DNA of 64,000 nt from Gilvimarinus gilvus (GCF_030518155.1 NZ_JAULRU010000154.1:25817-89816); one strand, 5' to 3'. Shown: positions 24,901 through 34,433, counted from the stretch's first letter. Numbers and translations: made by a program. Notes: generated by a model not told the origin, from the sequence alone.

Positions 24901-27000
24901 TTACTCATTGCCGGCAACTTCACTTTCTAAGCTGTTAAGCACATAGCGCAGCGCCATCGGTTTCGCCAGCATAAAACCCTGGGCATAGTCACAACCAATC
25001 GACTTCAAAAACGCCATTTCCTTTTCTCGCTCGACCCCCTCTGCTACAACATCCAGATTCAAGCCGTGAGCCAAAGTCAGAATCGTCTCAATCAAGCGGC
25101 ACGCACTACCCTCGCCCGAAATATTGCTGACGAAGCTACGATCAATCTTTAACGTTTGGAACGGGTACCGCTGCAAGTAACCGAGAGAAGAGTAGCCTGT
25201 ACCAAAGTCATCAATGGATAAGCGCACCCCCATTTCACACAACAGCTCTAAGTTTCTTTTTGTGTTTTCGGTGTCCTCTACCAATACCCGCTCGGTGATT
25301 TCCAACTCTAATTGCTCGGGTTGCAAGTCATTGAGGGTCAGTTGTTCGCCAACAAATTTCGCATAATGTGGCATATCCAGTTGCTTAGACGATATATTGA
25401 CCGCAAGGCATTTCGCTCTATCTTTTAGTACATCTTTCAATTCAAGACATGCCGTCTTCAAAACCCAGCTGTCAATTTCATGAATTATTCCGATCTCTTC
25501 AGCTAATGGAATAAAATCGCCCGGCATGCGCAAATCACCATCACGCTTATTCCAGCGCACCAATGCCTCGTAACCGACTACCCGCTCTGTTGCTAAATCG
25601 AAGATTGCCTGATAATGCAACAGCAGCTCGTCTCGTTCCACCACAAAACGAAGATGAGCTTCCAGCTCTAAACGAGCCAGTAAACGCTCATTAATATCCT
25701 CAGTGAAAAAGTGGTACCCATTTCGGCCATGTTCCTTCGCCTTGTACATCGCAAGATCAGCGTTGCGCAGCAAAAGGTGTGGGTTCGCACCATCACCAGG
25801 GTAAAGAGCCACGCCAATACTGGCCGTGACAAAATAGTTTCGACCAAAAATGACGAACGGCTGTTCAAACTGTCGCAGTATTTTCTCTGCGGTTTTTTGT
25901 GCATCACGCGGATCGTTTATCTGCGGCAGCAGCACCACAAACTCATCGCCCCCCATTCGAGCCAGGGTGTCACCACCACGCACGCACGCAGACAAGCGGT
26001 CTGCCGCTTCTTTTAACAAGTTATCGCCAATGCTGTGCCCCAGGCTGTCGTTAACGTTTTTAAAATGATCGAGGTCAATGCCCAGCAATGCCAACATACC
26101 CTGTTCGCGTTCGGCATTCTCCACAGCGAGATTCATCCGATCCATCAGCAGCACGCGGTTGGCCAAACTGGTCAGTTCATCGAAGTGAGCCTGACGCAAC
26201 AGTTGCTCTTCGTAGCTGCGACGAACCGTAATATCCTCTTTAATGACGATAAAATGGGTAATACTGTCGGCGCTGTCAGTCAGCGGAGATACCGTCACTT
26301 TTTCCCAAATCAGCTGGCCCGCACGTGTCCGACTGGCAAATTCACCCCGCCACTCCTGCCCCTCACGCACTGTTGACCACAGGTGCTGCAAAGAATCATC
26401 GGATTGCTCATCCTGGAGCGTAAAACCAATATGTTGGCCGATAGTTTCATTGGCTTGATAGCCACTGGACTCCTCAAATCTGGGGTTAACGTATTCAATC
26501 ATTCCTGCCGGGTCAGTTATCAATACCGAAACCGGGCTCTGCTCCAGAGCGCGTGAAAGAATGCGCACCCGCTGCTGGGCTTCACGTTGGCTACGGCGAA
26601 CATCGGCCTCGCGCAGCTCCCGCTCGATTGCGGGTACCAGACGTGCGAGTGCCCGCTTGTCCATAAAATCATGGGCCCCCTGTTTGAGCAACGAGACAAC
26701 ATCTTCCGCGCTAACGGCGCCTGATGTGATAATGAAGGGCAAATCCTGGCCGCTCTCATGTAATGTGGAGAGCGCCTCTTCGGCGGTGAACCGAGGCATT
26801 TTGTAGTCACAAATGACCACATCCCACTGAGTATCCCCAAGCGCTGCCAACATTTCGCTCTGAGTCTGAACTTGCTCTGAGCGCGGCACAAAACCACCTC
26901 GCTCGAGCTCTACCAGAGTTAATTCTGCATCAACGTCGGAATCTTCTACGAAAAGTACTTTTAACGGTGTTCCCATAATGTAATTCAGTCTCTTCTCCAT
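24901..27000 (-). CDS. Response regulator with PAS, GGDEF and EAL domains (c-di-GMP turnover)
   Basis: A 699-residue protein with a receiver domain (about 12-130; phospho-acceptor Asp65 in VVICDYKMP), a PAS domain (about 145-265), a GGDEF domain (GGDEF at 350-354, with an RxxD inhibitory site at 341-344) and an EAL domain (EALVRW from 478). The EAL domain keeps the usual catalytic signatures (NISSKQL, LEITERV, DDFGTGYSSL, LKIDRSF, AEGVE), so both synthesis and breakdown of c-di-GMP look possible. There is no membrane segment. It is an orphan regulator; the membrane histidine kinase at 20.8-22.4 kb is a candidate partner. An alternative start is the Met at 26976. Confidence 0.92.
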   Translation of the reverse strand: MEKRLNYIMGTPLKVLFVEDSDVDAELTLVELERGGFVPRSEQVQTQSEMLAALGDTQWDVVICDYKMPRFTAEEALSTLHESGQDLPFIITSGAVSAEDVVSLLKQGAHDFMDKRALARLVPAIERELREADVRRSQREAQQRVRILSRALEQSPVSVLITDPAGMIEYVNPRFEESSGYQANETIGQHIGFTLQDEQSDDSLQHLWSTVREGQEWRGEFASRTRAGQLIWEKVTVSPLTDSADSITHFIVIKEDITVRRSYEEQLLRQAHFDELTSLANRVLLMDRMNLAVENAEREQGMLALLGIDLDHFKNVNDSLGHSIGDNLLKEAADRLSACVRGGDTLARMGGDEFVVLLPQINDPRDAQKTAEKILRQFEQPFVIFGRNYFVTASIGVALYPGDGANPHLLLRNADLAMYKAKEHGRNGYHFFTEDINERLLARLELEAHLRFVVERDELLLHYQAIFDLATERVVGYEALVRWNKRDGDLRMPGDFIPLAEEIGIIHEIDSWVLKTACLELKDVLKDRAKCLAVNISSKQLDMPHYAKFVGEQLTLNDLQPEQLELEITERVLVEDTENTKRNLELLCEMGVRLSIDDFGTGYSSLGYLQRYPFQTLKIDRSFVSNISGEGSACRLIETILTLAHGLNLDVVAEGVEREKEMAFLKSIGCDYAQGFMLAKPMALRYVLNSLESEVAGNE

Positions 27001-27039
27001 CGCCGGTTAATCTCACCGACAAAATTCCCTGACTGTGAA

Positions 27040-27217
27040 CCTAGCAGGCTGCTGAATACCCCAAGCGTACTCAGGCGTTCAGGCTGGCTCGTAACCTAGG
27101 CGGCCTTTTGAAGGTCTGGTCCACCCATCGAAAAGTGGCAACGACGAGTGTGGGCCAGCCTGAAAGCCCCGGAGGGCCTCGCTGAGCATGCAAAGGGTTT
27201 TCCAACAGCCTACTAAT
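27040..27217. repeat. MITE-like element 1
   Basis: An element of about 178 bp without a gene. Its left end (CCTAGCAGGCTGCTGAATAC...) and the reverse complement of its right end (...TAGTAGGCTGTTGGAAAACC) form imperfect inverted repeats of about 35 bp. It lies just upstream of the GGDEF-EAL gene. Its ends match element 2 and the solo end at 63.5 kb. Confidence 0.7.
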
Positions 27218-27374
27218 AGTCTCAAAGCTACTATGCACCAGATAACGTTGGCTCTAACTCACTCAAATTAAAGCGAGTACGCCCAAGCCTAAATGTAGCC
27301 TGCCGACAGAGAAAATGCGACCCATTATCAGATAAATCTTTGATCTGCATGGCACACGATATCAGCCCCTGCCC

Positions 27375-27562
27375 CCTAGCAAGGCTGTTGAAAACCCCCT
27401 TGCATGCTCAGCGAGGCCCGAAGCGTGCAGATGTCGTGCCTTGTCTCGACGGACAGGGTGGTTCCCTTTGCTAGAGGCAAGGTGCGGCAGATGTGCGCTT
27501 CAGGCCTCGCCCTGCGGGACTTCCAGGCTGGTTCGTAAGGGGTTCTTCAACAACCTGCTAGG
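27375..27562. repeat. MITE-like element 2
   Basis: An element of about 188 bp with left end CCTAGCAAGGCTGTTGAAAA and right end (reverse complement) CCTAGCAGGTTGTTGAAGAA. It contains TGCATGCTCAG inside the left repeat, as element 1 does inside its right repeat. The central parts of the two elements differ, so these are related but not identical copies. Between them (27218-27374) I see no gene or clear signal. Confidence 0.7.
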
Positions 27563-27649
27563 TTAACAAAATTAAACTGGGCGAAAACCCGCCTAAGCGG
27601 TAACCTCAGTGAATATAACAAGATTGTGACGGACCCACGGGAACCTTCC

Positions 27650-29158
27650 ATGACCCACTGCGCCAGACACTTACTGCTTTTGCTAACGGTTATACTTATG
27701 CCCATCCTCACTCACGCTAATTCTGTCGGCCAATTCCAACATTTTCAGGACATCGGCAACGTGCAAAATAGTGGCAGCCTTAGCTATAACGAGTCGCTTC
27801 AAACCTACCGAATGAGCGGGTCTGGGGAAAACATGTGGCTTGATGAAGATCAGTTTGCTTACGCATGGCGAGAAGTCGCAGGCGACTTTATCGTGCGGGC
27901 CCAATTTACTTTTACCGGCAAGGGACAAGACCCACACCGAAAAATCGGCTGGCATGTACGTGAAGCGCTCACCACTGACGCTAAGCACATTAACGCCACT
28001 ACTCATGGAGATGGTTTGACAGCCCTACAGTTTCGGGCAAAAGCTGGCGCGAGCACCGAAGAGTACCACCTGGCGATCACCCAGCCCGATGTCCTTCAGC
28101 TCGAGCGACGCGGCAACCAATTTATTATGTCGGCAGCGCGGATGGGAGAACCGTTTCAGGTGACGTCAGTATCACATATCGAATTCGACCAAACCGTGTA
28201 CGTGGGATTGGCGCTATGCGCGCATAAATCGGATGCTGTAGAAACCGCAAACATAAGTAATGTGCGCTTTATTAAACCTGCCGCAGCCGATTTCGTCCCT
28301 TATCGAGACTACATCGGCAGCAACTTAGAAATACTCGATTTAACAACACTCCAGCGGCGCGTGGTCTATCAGGCAGAAGGTTCCATTCAAGCGCCAAATT
28401 GGACTCCCGACAACCAATCTCTCATTTTTAACGCCGACGGCAAACTGTTTAAGTTTAATCTTAACGATCATAGCATTCGCGCCATCAATACCGGCTTTGC
28501 TACTAACAACAACAACGACCATGTTTTGTCGTTTGATGGCAAATATATTGGTATCAGCCATCACGCGCAGGAAGAAGACGGACGCTCGACGATTTACACG
28601 CTCCCTATCACCGGAAGCGATGAACCTCGACAAATTACCAAACCCGGCGCCGGCCACTCTTATTTGCACGGCTTCTCACCCGACGGCAGTACGCTGATTT
28701 TTACGGGCCACCGCAAAGGGCAGTATGATATTTACGCTGTGGACATAGCAAACGGCGAGGAATCTCAGCTGACCAACACCAAAACACTGGACGACGGCTC
28801 CGAATACGGCCCCGACGGCGAGTTTATCTATTTCAACTCTAATCGCACCGGCACCATGCAACTATGGCGTATGCGGCCAGATGGAAGCGGCCAGCAACAA
28901 TTGACCTTTGATCGCTACAACGATTGGTTCCCACACGTATCACCGGATGGCAAAAGTCTGGTATTTCTGTCCTATATGGCAGACATCGACTCCGGAGACC
29001 ACCCGTTCTATAAGCCCGTGTATTTGCGTCGTATGCCCGCCGAGGGAGGCGAACCAACTGTTATTGCCTATGTGTACGGCGGCCAGGGCACCATTAATGT
29101 ACCCAGCTGGTCACCGGACGGGCGTTATATTGCGTTTGTCAGTAATACCCGGCACTAA
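27650..29158 (+). CDS. Exported TolB-like beta-propeller protein with N-terminal beta-sandwich domain
   Basis: A protein of about 502 residues. The start at 27650 gives a clean signal peptide (MTHCARHLLLLLTVILMPILTHA). An in-frame GTG at 27626 is the alternative. The N-terminal domain (about 30-215; MWLDEDQFAYAWREVAGDFIVRAQFTF) resembles DUF1349/laminin-G-like sandwiches that bind carbohydrate or act as accessory domains. The C-terminal part has several WD40-like PD40/TolB repeats (SPDGSTLIFTGHRKGQYDIY, GPDGEFIYFNSNRTGTMQLW, SPDGKSLVFLSYMADIDSGD, SPDGRYIAFVSN). It is probably periplasmic or extracellular. The function is unknown; it could be a sugar-binding or lactonase-like protein of a polysaccharide locus. 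Confidence 0.8.
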   Translation: MTHCARHLLLLLTVILMPILTHANSVGQFQHFQDIGNVQNSGSLSYNESLQTYRMSGSGENMWLDEDQFAYAWREVAGDFIVRAQFTFTGKGQDPHRKIGWHVREALTTDAKHINATTHGDGLTALQFRAKAGASTEEYHLAITQPDVLQLERRGNQFIMSAARMGEPFQVTSVSHIEFDQTVYVGLALCAHKSDAVETANISNVRFIKPAAADFVPYRDYIGSNLEILDLTTLQRRVVYQAEGSIQAPNWTPDNQSLIFNADGKLFKFNLNDHSIRAINTGFATNNNNDHVLSFDGKYIGISHHAQEEDGRSTIYTLPITGSDEPRQITKPGAGHSYLHGFSPDGSTLIFTGHRKGQYDIYAVDIANGEESQLTNTKTLDDGSEYGPDGEFIYFNSNRTGTMQLWRMRPDGSGQQQLTFDRYNDWFPHVSPDGKSLVFLSYMADIDSGDHPFYKPVYLRRMPAEGGEPTVIAYVYGGQGTINVPSWSPDGRYIAFVSNTRH

Positions 29159-29369
29159 TACCGAACGCAGTGGCGGGATCTGCCGCCCACCATCGGGTCA
29201 AGGCAGCGCCATGTGTCGATGCCTTGCTACCCAGATTGCGATTGAAACTAACAGCACCGTGGGGCCTAAAGTTAACGTGTAACGAAGCTTAAAACACTGT
29301 CATGTCTGCATATTCAGACTGTGTAATACTGGGAGATTGCTAGCCCGATAACTTTAAGAGGGACTCACA

Positions 29370-30677
29370 ATGTCAGCAAGATCAAGTGCCCAAATAGCCT
29401 ATAGCGCTATTGAGGCCGCCTCAGCAAAGCTCGCACGACTGCAATCGGTAGAACCCTTTTTTATCGATCTTTCCCTAAGAGAGAATCCGGTAGGCGACCG
29501 TGTAGGCCAAACTCTGGCGGACAAACTCGCCATTCTGCCCAAAATTCGGGAATTTGGCTTCGATAACATATTGCTTGGCACCCTCGACTATTCAATGCCC
29601 GAAGAGCTGGAAGTCGATGACGACTTTATGATGCACCTGCGCGACCACAATATTGACACGACAGGATGCTACGCCTTTACCGATGTCGGATTGGTCGACT
29701 CCCATGGCGACTTCACACCGTCGCCGTCCATGCTCAAGCTGCGCGACTATAACGTACCCAATACCCTACATGAGATCTACCTCAGCAAAGAGGGCATGCA
29801 AGGCCAATACGATTTTGCCACGCTCAAACAAAGCTTGCCGGTTAGCATTAACTGGATCAAGCAACAGGTCAACGGCGACCAAGGGGCGGAGCCCAAGATC
29901 TTTATTAATATCGTCGACGGTTGTGACGCTTTCGCCCAAGCCCCCGAGCAGACTTTTGAAATATTGCAGTTACTCGGCGAGCTCAACATTACCGGGCTTA
30001 GTTTTGAAGACGACCGGGGCACCTACTTACCCTTCCAGGTCGGCGCCTATGTAGCCGCCGCGCGCGCTTTGTTGCCCAGCGACTACAAAATCTTGGTTCA
30101 CATGCACTCGGGCGGTGGCTTTGAGAACGCATCCGTCTTAGAGGCACTGGCAAATGGCGCAGACGGTGTTTGGGGCGGATTGCCAAAGCGTGCAGCCATA
30201 ATTGGCCACGCCTCGCTAGGCGAGCTGATTGCCAACCTGGTGCGTCTGGATAACCCCCACATGCAGGCGTATCAACTGCAGCAGCTAATGCCTTTGGCTA
30301 CTGGCCTGCAGATTACCGACGAAGAGCAAGCCGTGCCCGATGATTTACCCATTCTGGGCCACAACGCCTACCGCCTTCCGCTGAGCTTTTTTCGACAAAT
30401 TAAAGGGCGCCCTCAGGATTTGGTACCCGAAGCCATTGGCGGCACATACGGCTATCGAATTTGTCCGGTAGTGAGTGATCCGGGCGTCATCGCCGGACGT
30501 TTATCTGAAGTAACAGGCCAGCCTGATACAGATTTTGCTCAAGAAGATCTTGAACAAATGGTGCGGTTAATGCGGCGCGATTTACGCGCGGGCGAGAAAA
30601 TTGTTTACGATAAACCTGGCAACCTGTTAGCGCTGTACGAACGAGCTAAAGCAAGCGCTCGCGCAGCCGCCCATTGA
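29370..30677 (+). CDS. HMGL-like (DRE-TIM metallolyase superfamily) protein of unknown substrate
   Basis: A 435-residue cytosolic protein. FIDLSLRENPVGDRVGQ near the N-terminus occupies the place of the DRE metal/catalytic motif (DxSLRENP instead of DxTLRDG). HMHSGGGFENASVLEALANGADGVWGG matches the conserved His-containing C-terminal part of HMG-CoA lyase, isopropylmalate synthase and homocitrate synthase barrels. The altered N-terminal motif and the C-terminal 120 residues do not fit a named family that I recognise. AAGAGGGACTCACA precedes the ATG. The gene stands alone between the propeller protein and a diguanylate cyclase and lacks the NUDIX-regulator motif. It could be an aldolase or lyase acting on a keto acid. 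Confidence 0.7.
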   Translation: MSARSSAQIAYSAIEAASAKLARLQSVEPFFIDLSLRENPVGDRVGQTLADKLAILPKIREFGFDNILLGTLDYSMPEELEVDDDFMMHLRDHNIDTTGCYAFTDVGLVDSHGDFTPSPSMLKLRDYNVPNTLHEIYLSKEGMQGQYDFATLKQSLPVSINWIKQQVNGDQGAEPKIFINIVDGCDAFAQAPEQTFEILQLLGELNITGLSFEDDRGTYLPFQVGAYVAAARALLPSDYKILVHMHSGGGFENASVLEALANGADGVWGGLPKRAAIIGHASLGELIANLVRLDNPHMQAYQLQQLMPLATGLQITDEEQAVPDDLPILGHNAYRLPLSFFRQIKGRPQDLVPEAIGGTYGYRICPVVSDPGVIAGRLSEVTGQPDTDFAQEDLEQMVRLMRRDLRAGEKIVYDKPGNLLALYERAKASARAAAH

Positions 30678-30777
30678 AGCTCAGCACAACGCTTTACAAG
30701 CCCATACCAAGCTGCAACTATTAGCACCTAGTTTCAGCAATTTACGCAACCCTAAGTCCGAGTAAGGGTAAAGAGAT

Positions 30778-31731
30778 ATGTCAGAAATGGATGCTGTCAG
30801 TGCGATCAGCCCCAAGCTTGATATCGCATTTTATAAAACCCTGTTGGAATCCACTAACGCCATCCCCTGGCAAATTGAGTGGAGTACACTCCAATTCTCT
30901 TATATTGGGCCACAAATCGAAGCGTTACTCGGTTGGAGTCAGGACAGCTGGAAATCTGTAGAGGACTGGGCCGAACGTATGCACCCGGAGGACCGCGACT
31001 GGGCGGTTGATTACTGTGTATCACAATCCAAGGCCGGCGCCGACCATGAAGCCGACTACCGGGCTTTAACCAAAGACGGCGAATATATCTGGATTCGAGA
31101 TGTCGTCCACGTTGTTAGAGACAACGAGGGCGCGGTGAAGTCACTGATCGGGTTTATGTTTGATATCAGTGAGCGCAAGAAAATTGAGGACAAGCTTTTC
31201 GATCTGCAAAAGGAACTGGAAGACTTGTCGTTTAAAGACGGACTCACCAATGTTGCCAACCGCCGCATGTTCGACTCCGTAATTGAAGTGGAGTGGACTA
31301 ACGCCCGGCGCAACAACCAGCCACTATCGCTTATTCTGTTCGATATCGACTTTTTCAAACAATTTAACGACATTTACGGCCATATTCAGGGTGATGACTG
31401 CCTCAAAAAAGTCGCTAAAGTCTTGAGCCAGGGCGCCACTCGCTCGCGCGACTTTTTCGCCCGTTACGGCGGCGAAGAGTTTGTCTTGGTGCTGCCCGAA
31501 ACCGACAACGAGGCCGCGCGCAAGGTGGCCGACCGCTGTCGCAGCCTGGTATTCAGGGAACAAATTCCCCATCAAGGCTCAAGCGCCAGCCAAGTCATTA
31601 CGGTGAGTATGGGGCTTGGTTCAACAGTGCCTCAGCACACCGACAACCTCAAAGACTTCCTGCACCTGGTTGATCAACGACTCTACCTCGCCAAACAGCA
31701 GGGGCGCAATAGAATGGTGGATGCCGGATAA
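30778..31731 (+). CDS. PAS-GGDEF diguanylate cyclase
   Basis: A 317-residue cytoplasmic protein with an N-terminal PAS domain of PAS_3 type (about 25-135; MHPEDRDWAVDYC...GEYIWIRDVVHVVRD...GFMFDISERKK), then a GGDEF domain. GGEEF is at 231-235 with an RxxD inhibitory site at 222-225, so it should make c-di-GMP and be product-inhibited. AAAGAGATATG contains the ribosome site directly before the start. No partner gene is adjacent. Confidence 0.92.
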   Translation: MSEMDAVSAISPKLDIAFYKTLLESTNAIPWQIEWSTLQFSYIGPQIEALLGWSQDSWKSVEDWAERMHPEDRDWAVDYCVSQSKAGADHEADYRALTKDGEYIWIRDVVHVVRDNEGAVKSLIGFMFDISERKKIEDKLFDLQKELEDLSFKDGLTNVANRRMFDSVIEVEWTNARRNNQPLSLILFDIDFFKQFNDIYGHIQGDDCLKKVAKVLSQGATRSRDFFARYGGEEFVLVLPETDNEAARKVADRCRSLVFREQIPHQGSSASQVITVSMGLGSTVPQHTDNLKDFLHLVDQRLYLAKQQGRNRMVDAG

Positions 31732-31807
31732 TTCCGAGCCAATTATTTAAATCCGGCCAACCACAGCAGCATCGCCACTTGTCCATTGGAGTGATAACCG
31801 ATATCCT

Positions 31808-31826
31808 TATGGTTTTATGGACTATA
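31808..31826. promoter_or_regulatory. NUDIX-regulator motif upstream of mannonate dehydratase
   Basis: TATGGT-N7-ACTATA, extendable to CTTATGGT/ACTATAAG (31806-31828), is nearly the same as the site before GH115. A TATAAT -10 lies at 31887-31892, putting the centre near -80. That position suits activation rather than blocking. Confidence 0.6.
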
Positions 31827-31928
31827 AGAAATTGCCATTCGCTTGTTCTTACACCTGAAAGCATGAGTGCCGCGCAATAGCGCCGCTATAATGGTGCATA
31901 AGTATCTATCTGCACGAGGAGAATCTGC

Positions 31929-33137
31929 GTGAAAATCACCGCAGCCAAAGTTATTGTTTGTTGCCCTGGCCGCAATTTTGTTACCGTAAAAATCACTACC
32001 GATGAGGGCGTTTACGGAATTGGCGATGCCACCCTAAACGGCCGCGAGAAGTCTGTGGTGTCCTATCTGGAAGACTATATGTTACCGGCCCTAATCGGTA
32101 AGGACCCACAGCGCATTGAGGATATCTGGCAGTTTTTCTACCGCGGCGCTTACTGGCGCCGCGGCCCTGTTGGCATGTGTGCTTTGGCCGGTATTGACAC
32201 GGCACTTTGGGACATCAAAGCCAAGCTGGCCGGTATGCCACTGTATCAGCTACTGGGCGGGCGCAGCCGTGACCGCATCATGGCGTACACACACGCCAAC
32301 GGCAAGGACATTCCCTCGACTCTTGACGCTGTCGCCCAAGCACAGGAGCAGGGCTATAAGGCCATTCGTATCCAATGTGGCATTCCCGGTGTCGCCAGCA
32401 CCTACGGCGTTGCTAAAGAGGGCAAGTCCTATGAGCCCGCCGATGCCGACCTGCCCACCGAGTCGGTTTGGTCGACAGAGAAGTACCTCAACTTCGCCCC
32501 CAAGCTCTTTCAGGCGGTACGCGATCAATTTGGCGATGATATCCATCTTTTACACGACGTTCACCACCGTTTAACACCTATCGAAGCTGCGCGCCTGGGT
32601 AAAGAGCTCGAGCCCTATCACCTGTTCTGGATGGAAGACGCGGTACCTGCGGAAAATCAGGAAGGCTTCAAGCTGATACGGCAGCACACCACTACGCCTA
32701 TTGCGGTTGGCGAGGTGTTTAACAGCATTCACGATTGCCGCGAACTCATGCAAAATCAGTTGATTGACTACATTCGCACGACTATTGTTCACGGCGGCGG
32801 CATTACCCATCTGCGTCGTATTGCGGATCTCGCCTCACTGTTCCATGTGCGAACCGGTTTTCACGGCGCAACTGACCTGTCCCCCGTATGCATGGGAGCA
32901 GCACTGCACTTCGACTACTGGGTACCGAATTTCGGCATTCAGGAGCACATGCCTCACAGCGAACTGATGGAGTCGGTGTTTACCCGCCACTACCAATTCG
33001 AAGACGGTTATTTCACCCCAGGCGAAGCCCCCGGGCACGGTGTGGACATCAATGAGGAGCTCGCCGCCAAATACCCTTATAAGCGCGCATGCCTGCCGGT
33101 TAACCGGCTAGAAGACGGTACTCTTTGGCACTGGTAG
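31929..33137 (+). CDS. manD: D-mannonate dehydratase, enolase superfamily (ManD/RspA type)
   Basis: This 402-residue enolase-superfamily protein dehydrates D-mannonate to 2-keto-3-deoxygluconate, a step in D-glucuronate breakdown. The catalytic positions agree with characterised ManD enzymes: Arg147 (KAIRIQC), Tyr159, metal ligands Asp210, Glu236 and Glu262 (LLHDVH, WMEDAV, VGEVF) and His212. GAGGAGAATCTGC precedes the start. The NUDIX-regulator motif upstream ties it to xylB/xylA and GH115, so it probably handles glucuronate released from glucuronoxylan. UxaB and UxaC are not in the window. Some family members act weakly on D-gluconate, so the exact acid is not certain. Confidence 0.9.
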   Translation: MKITAAKVIVCCPGRNFVTVKITTDEGVYGIGDATLNGREKSVVSYLEDYMLPALIGKDPQRIEDIWQFFYRGAYWRRGPVGMCALAGIDTALWDIKAKLAGMPLYQLLGGRSRDRIMAYTHANGKDIPSTLDAVAQAQEQGYKAIRIQCGIPGVASTYGVAKEGKSYEPADADLPTESVWSTEKYLNFAPKLFQAVRDQFGDDIHLLHDVHHRLTPIEAARLGKELEPYHLFWMEDAVPAENQEGFKLIRQHTTTPIAVGEVFNSIHDCRELMQNQLIDYIRTTIVHGGGITHLRRIADLASLFHVRTGFHGATDLSPVCMGAALHFDYWVPNFGIQEHMPHSELMESVFTRHYQFEDGYFTPGEAPGHGVDINEELAAKYPYKRACLPVNRLEDGTLWHW

Positions 33138-33164
33138 CGGCTATTGTGGGAATTGATTGACGAA

Positions 33165-33190
33165 CAGTGGGCGGCGACCACAGCCCACTG
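33165..33190. terminator. Hairpin between convergent manD and ABC permease genes
   Basis: CAGTGGGC/GCCCACTG is a perfect 8-bp stem with a 10-nt loop in the 57-bp gap between two convergent genes. Only short T-runs follow, so it is a probable weak bidirectional terminator. Confidence 0.5.
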
Positions 33191-33194
33191 CCGT

Positions 33195-34433
33195 TTAATC
33201 GTGCTGTAGCGCGGTAATGGGATCAAGCTTCGAGGCCTTAATCGCGGGATAAATGCCAAATATTAAACCCGTTGCGGTACAAAAAATTACCGCCACTACC
33301 ACCGCGTTTAAGGACCAGGCTACCGGCCAACCGGCAAACGTCGAGATCACCGTTGCCAAGGTAAACCCCAAGACAATCCCCAGTAGACCACCAATACCGG
33401 CAATGCTTACGCTTTCGACGATAAATTGATTGCGAATATTCTTTTGCGTGGCGCCAATCGCTCGCAACAACCCAATCTCGTTCGTTCTCTCAAGCACCGT
33501 AGCCAGCATAATATTCATAATGCCAATACCGCCCACTAGCAGCGAGATACCCGCCACGCACGACATAATAATATTGAAAATACGTTGGGTTTGTTCGTGT
33601 TGATTGAGTAACTGGGCCGGCACCACGATCTGAAAATCATCTTCCTGCCCATGGCGACGCTTTAGCAAGTGTGAAAGATTGTCAGCGGCAACCTGAGGCT
33701 TTACCCCATCGTTGAGTTGTAGACGAAAGGCGTCAATTTCCGCAGCCATATCGCGAAACTCAAAGCGCTTCAGCGTTGTTTGCAGCGGCACGTAAATACG
33801 ATTATTTTCACCCGATAGCTCAATACCCTGAAAACTGTCTTTGCTCAAATTTTTGCTGGCCAGCACCCCAACCACTTCCAGCCAGAGGTGGTTGACCTTA
33901 ACTTGTTGTCCCACCGCATTGCCACTGGGGAACAGTTGATTGGCAACGCCGGCACCAAGCACCGCTACCTGGCGGTACACGCGGTCGTCCTGCGCGTTGA
34001 GCCAACGCCCCTGCTCCACCTGCAAACTCGCCAGCTCAAGCAAGCTTGGTGTCACACCAAACACTTCACTGTCGCCGTCGGCATGCTCACTGAAAAGGGC
34101 ATACACCTCAATTTCTTTTTCCGCACTATAGGCCGTCGCAAAAGGTAGGGTTTCCATACTCGCCTGTACATCGTGCAGTGACAGACCCACTGAATGCTTA
34201 CGAACCTCTCGCAGGCGCTCACCCCACACTTCTTTTTCTTCCACCAACACATTGCGCAGGCCCATAGATTCAATCAGTTTGAGAGCCTCTTTTTCCGCGC
34301 CCTCACCAACACTGACCATGGCAATGACAGCCCCGACACCAAAAATCATGCCCAGCAATGTTAAAAAGGTGCGAAGTCGGTGAAACCATAGTTGCTCCAG
34401 AGCTTCCAAAAAACTGGTTTTTAATTTATTCAC
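33195..34433 (-). CDS. ABC transporter permease, MacB/FtsX type
   Basis: A 412-residue permease with one N-terminal membrane helix (about 20-42; FHRLRTFLTLLGMIFGVGAVIAMVSVGEGA), a periplasmic MacB core and three C-terminal helices with the family stretch GIGIMNIMLATVLERTNEIGLLRAIGA. It lacks a fused ATPase, which is encoded separately at 37.7 kb. It is the last gene of a five-gene operon and overlaps the upstream gene by 4 bp (ATGA). The system should couple ATP use in the cytoplasm to a periplasmic or outer-membrane export event. No outer-membrane TolC-like gene is present. Confidence 0.92.
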   Translation of the reverse strand: MNKLKTSFLEALEQLWFHRLRTFLTLLGMIFGVGAVIAMVSVGEGAEKEALKLIESMGLRNVLVEEKEVWGERLREVRKHSVGLSLHDVQASMETLPFATAYSAEKEIEVYALFSEHADGDSEVFGVTPSLLELASLQVEQGRWLNAQDDRVYRQVAVLGAGVANQLFPSGNAVGQQVKVNHLWLEVVGVLASKNLSKDSFQGIELSGENNRIYVPLQTTLKRFEFRDMAAEIDAFRLQLNDGVKPQVAADNLSHLLKRRHGQEDDFQIVVPAQLLNQHEQTQRIFNIIMSCVAGISLLVGGIGIMNIMLATVLERTNEIGLLRAIGATQKNIRNQFIVESVSIAGIGGLLGIVLGFTLATVISTFAGWPVAWSLNAVVVAVIFCTATGLIFGIYPAIKASKLDPITALQHD

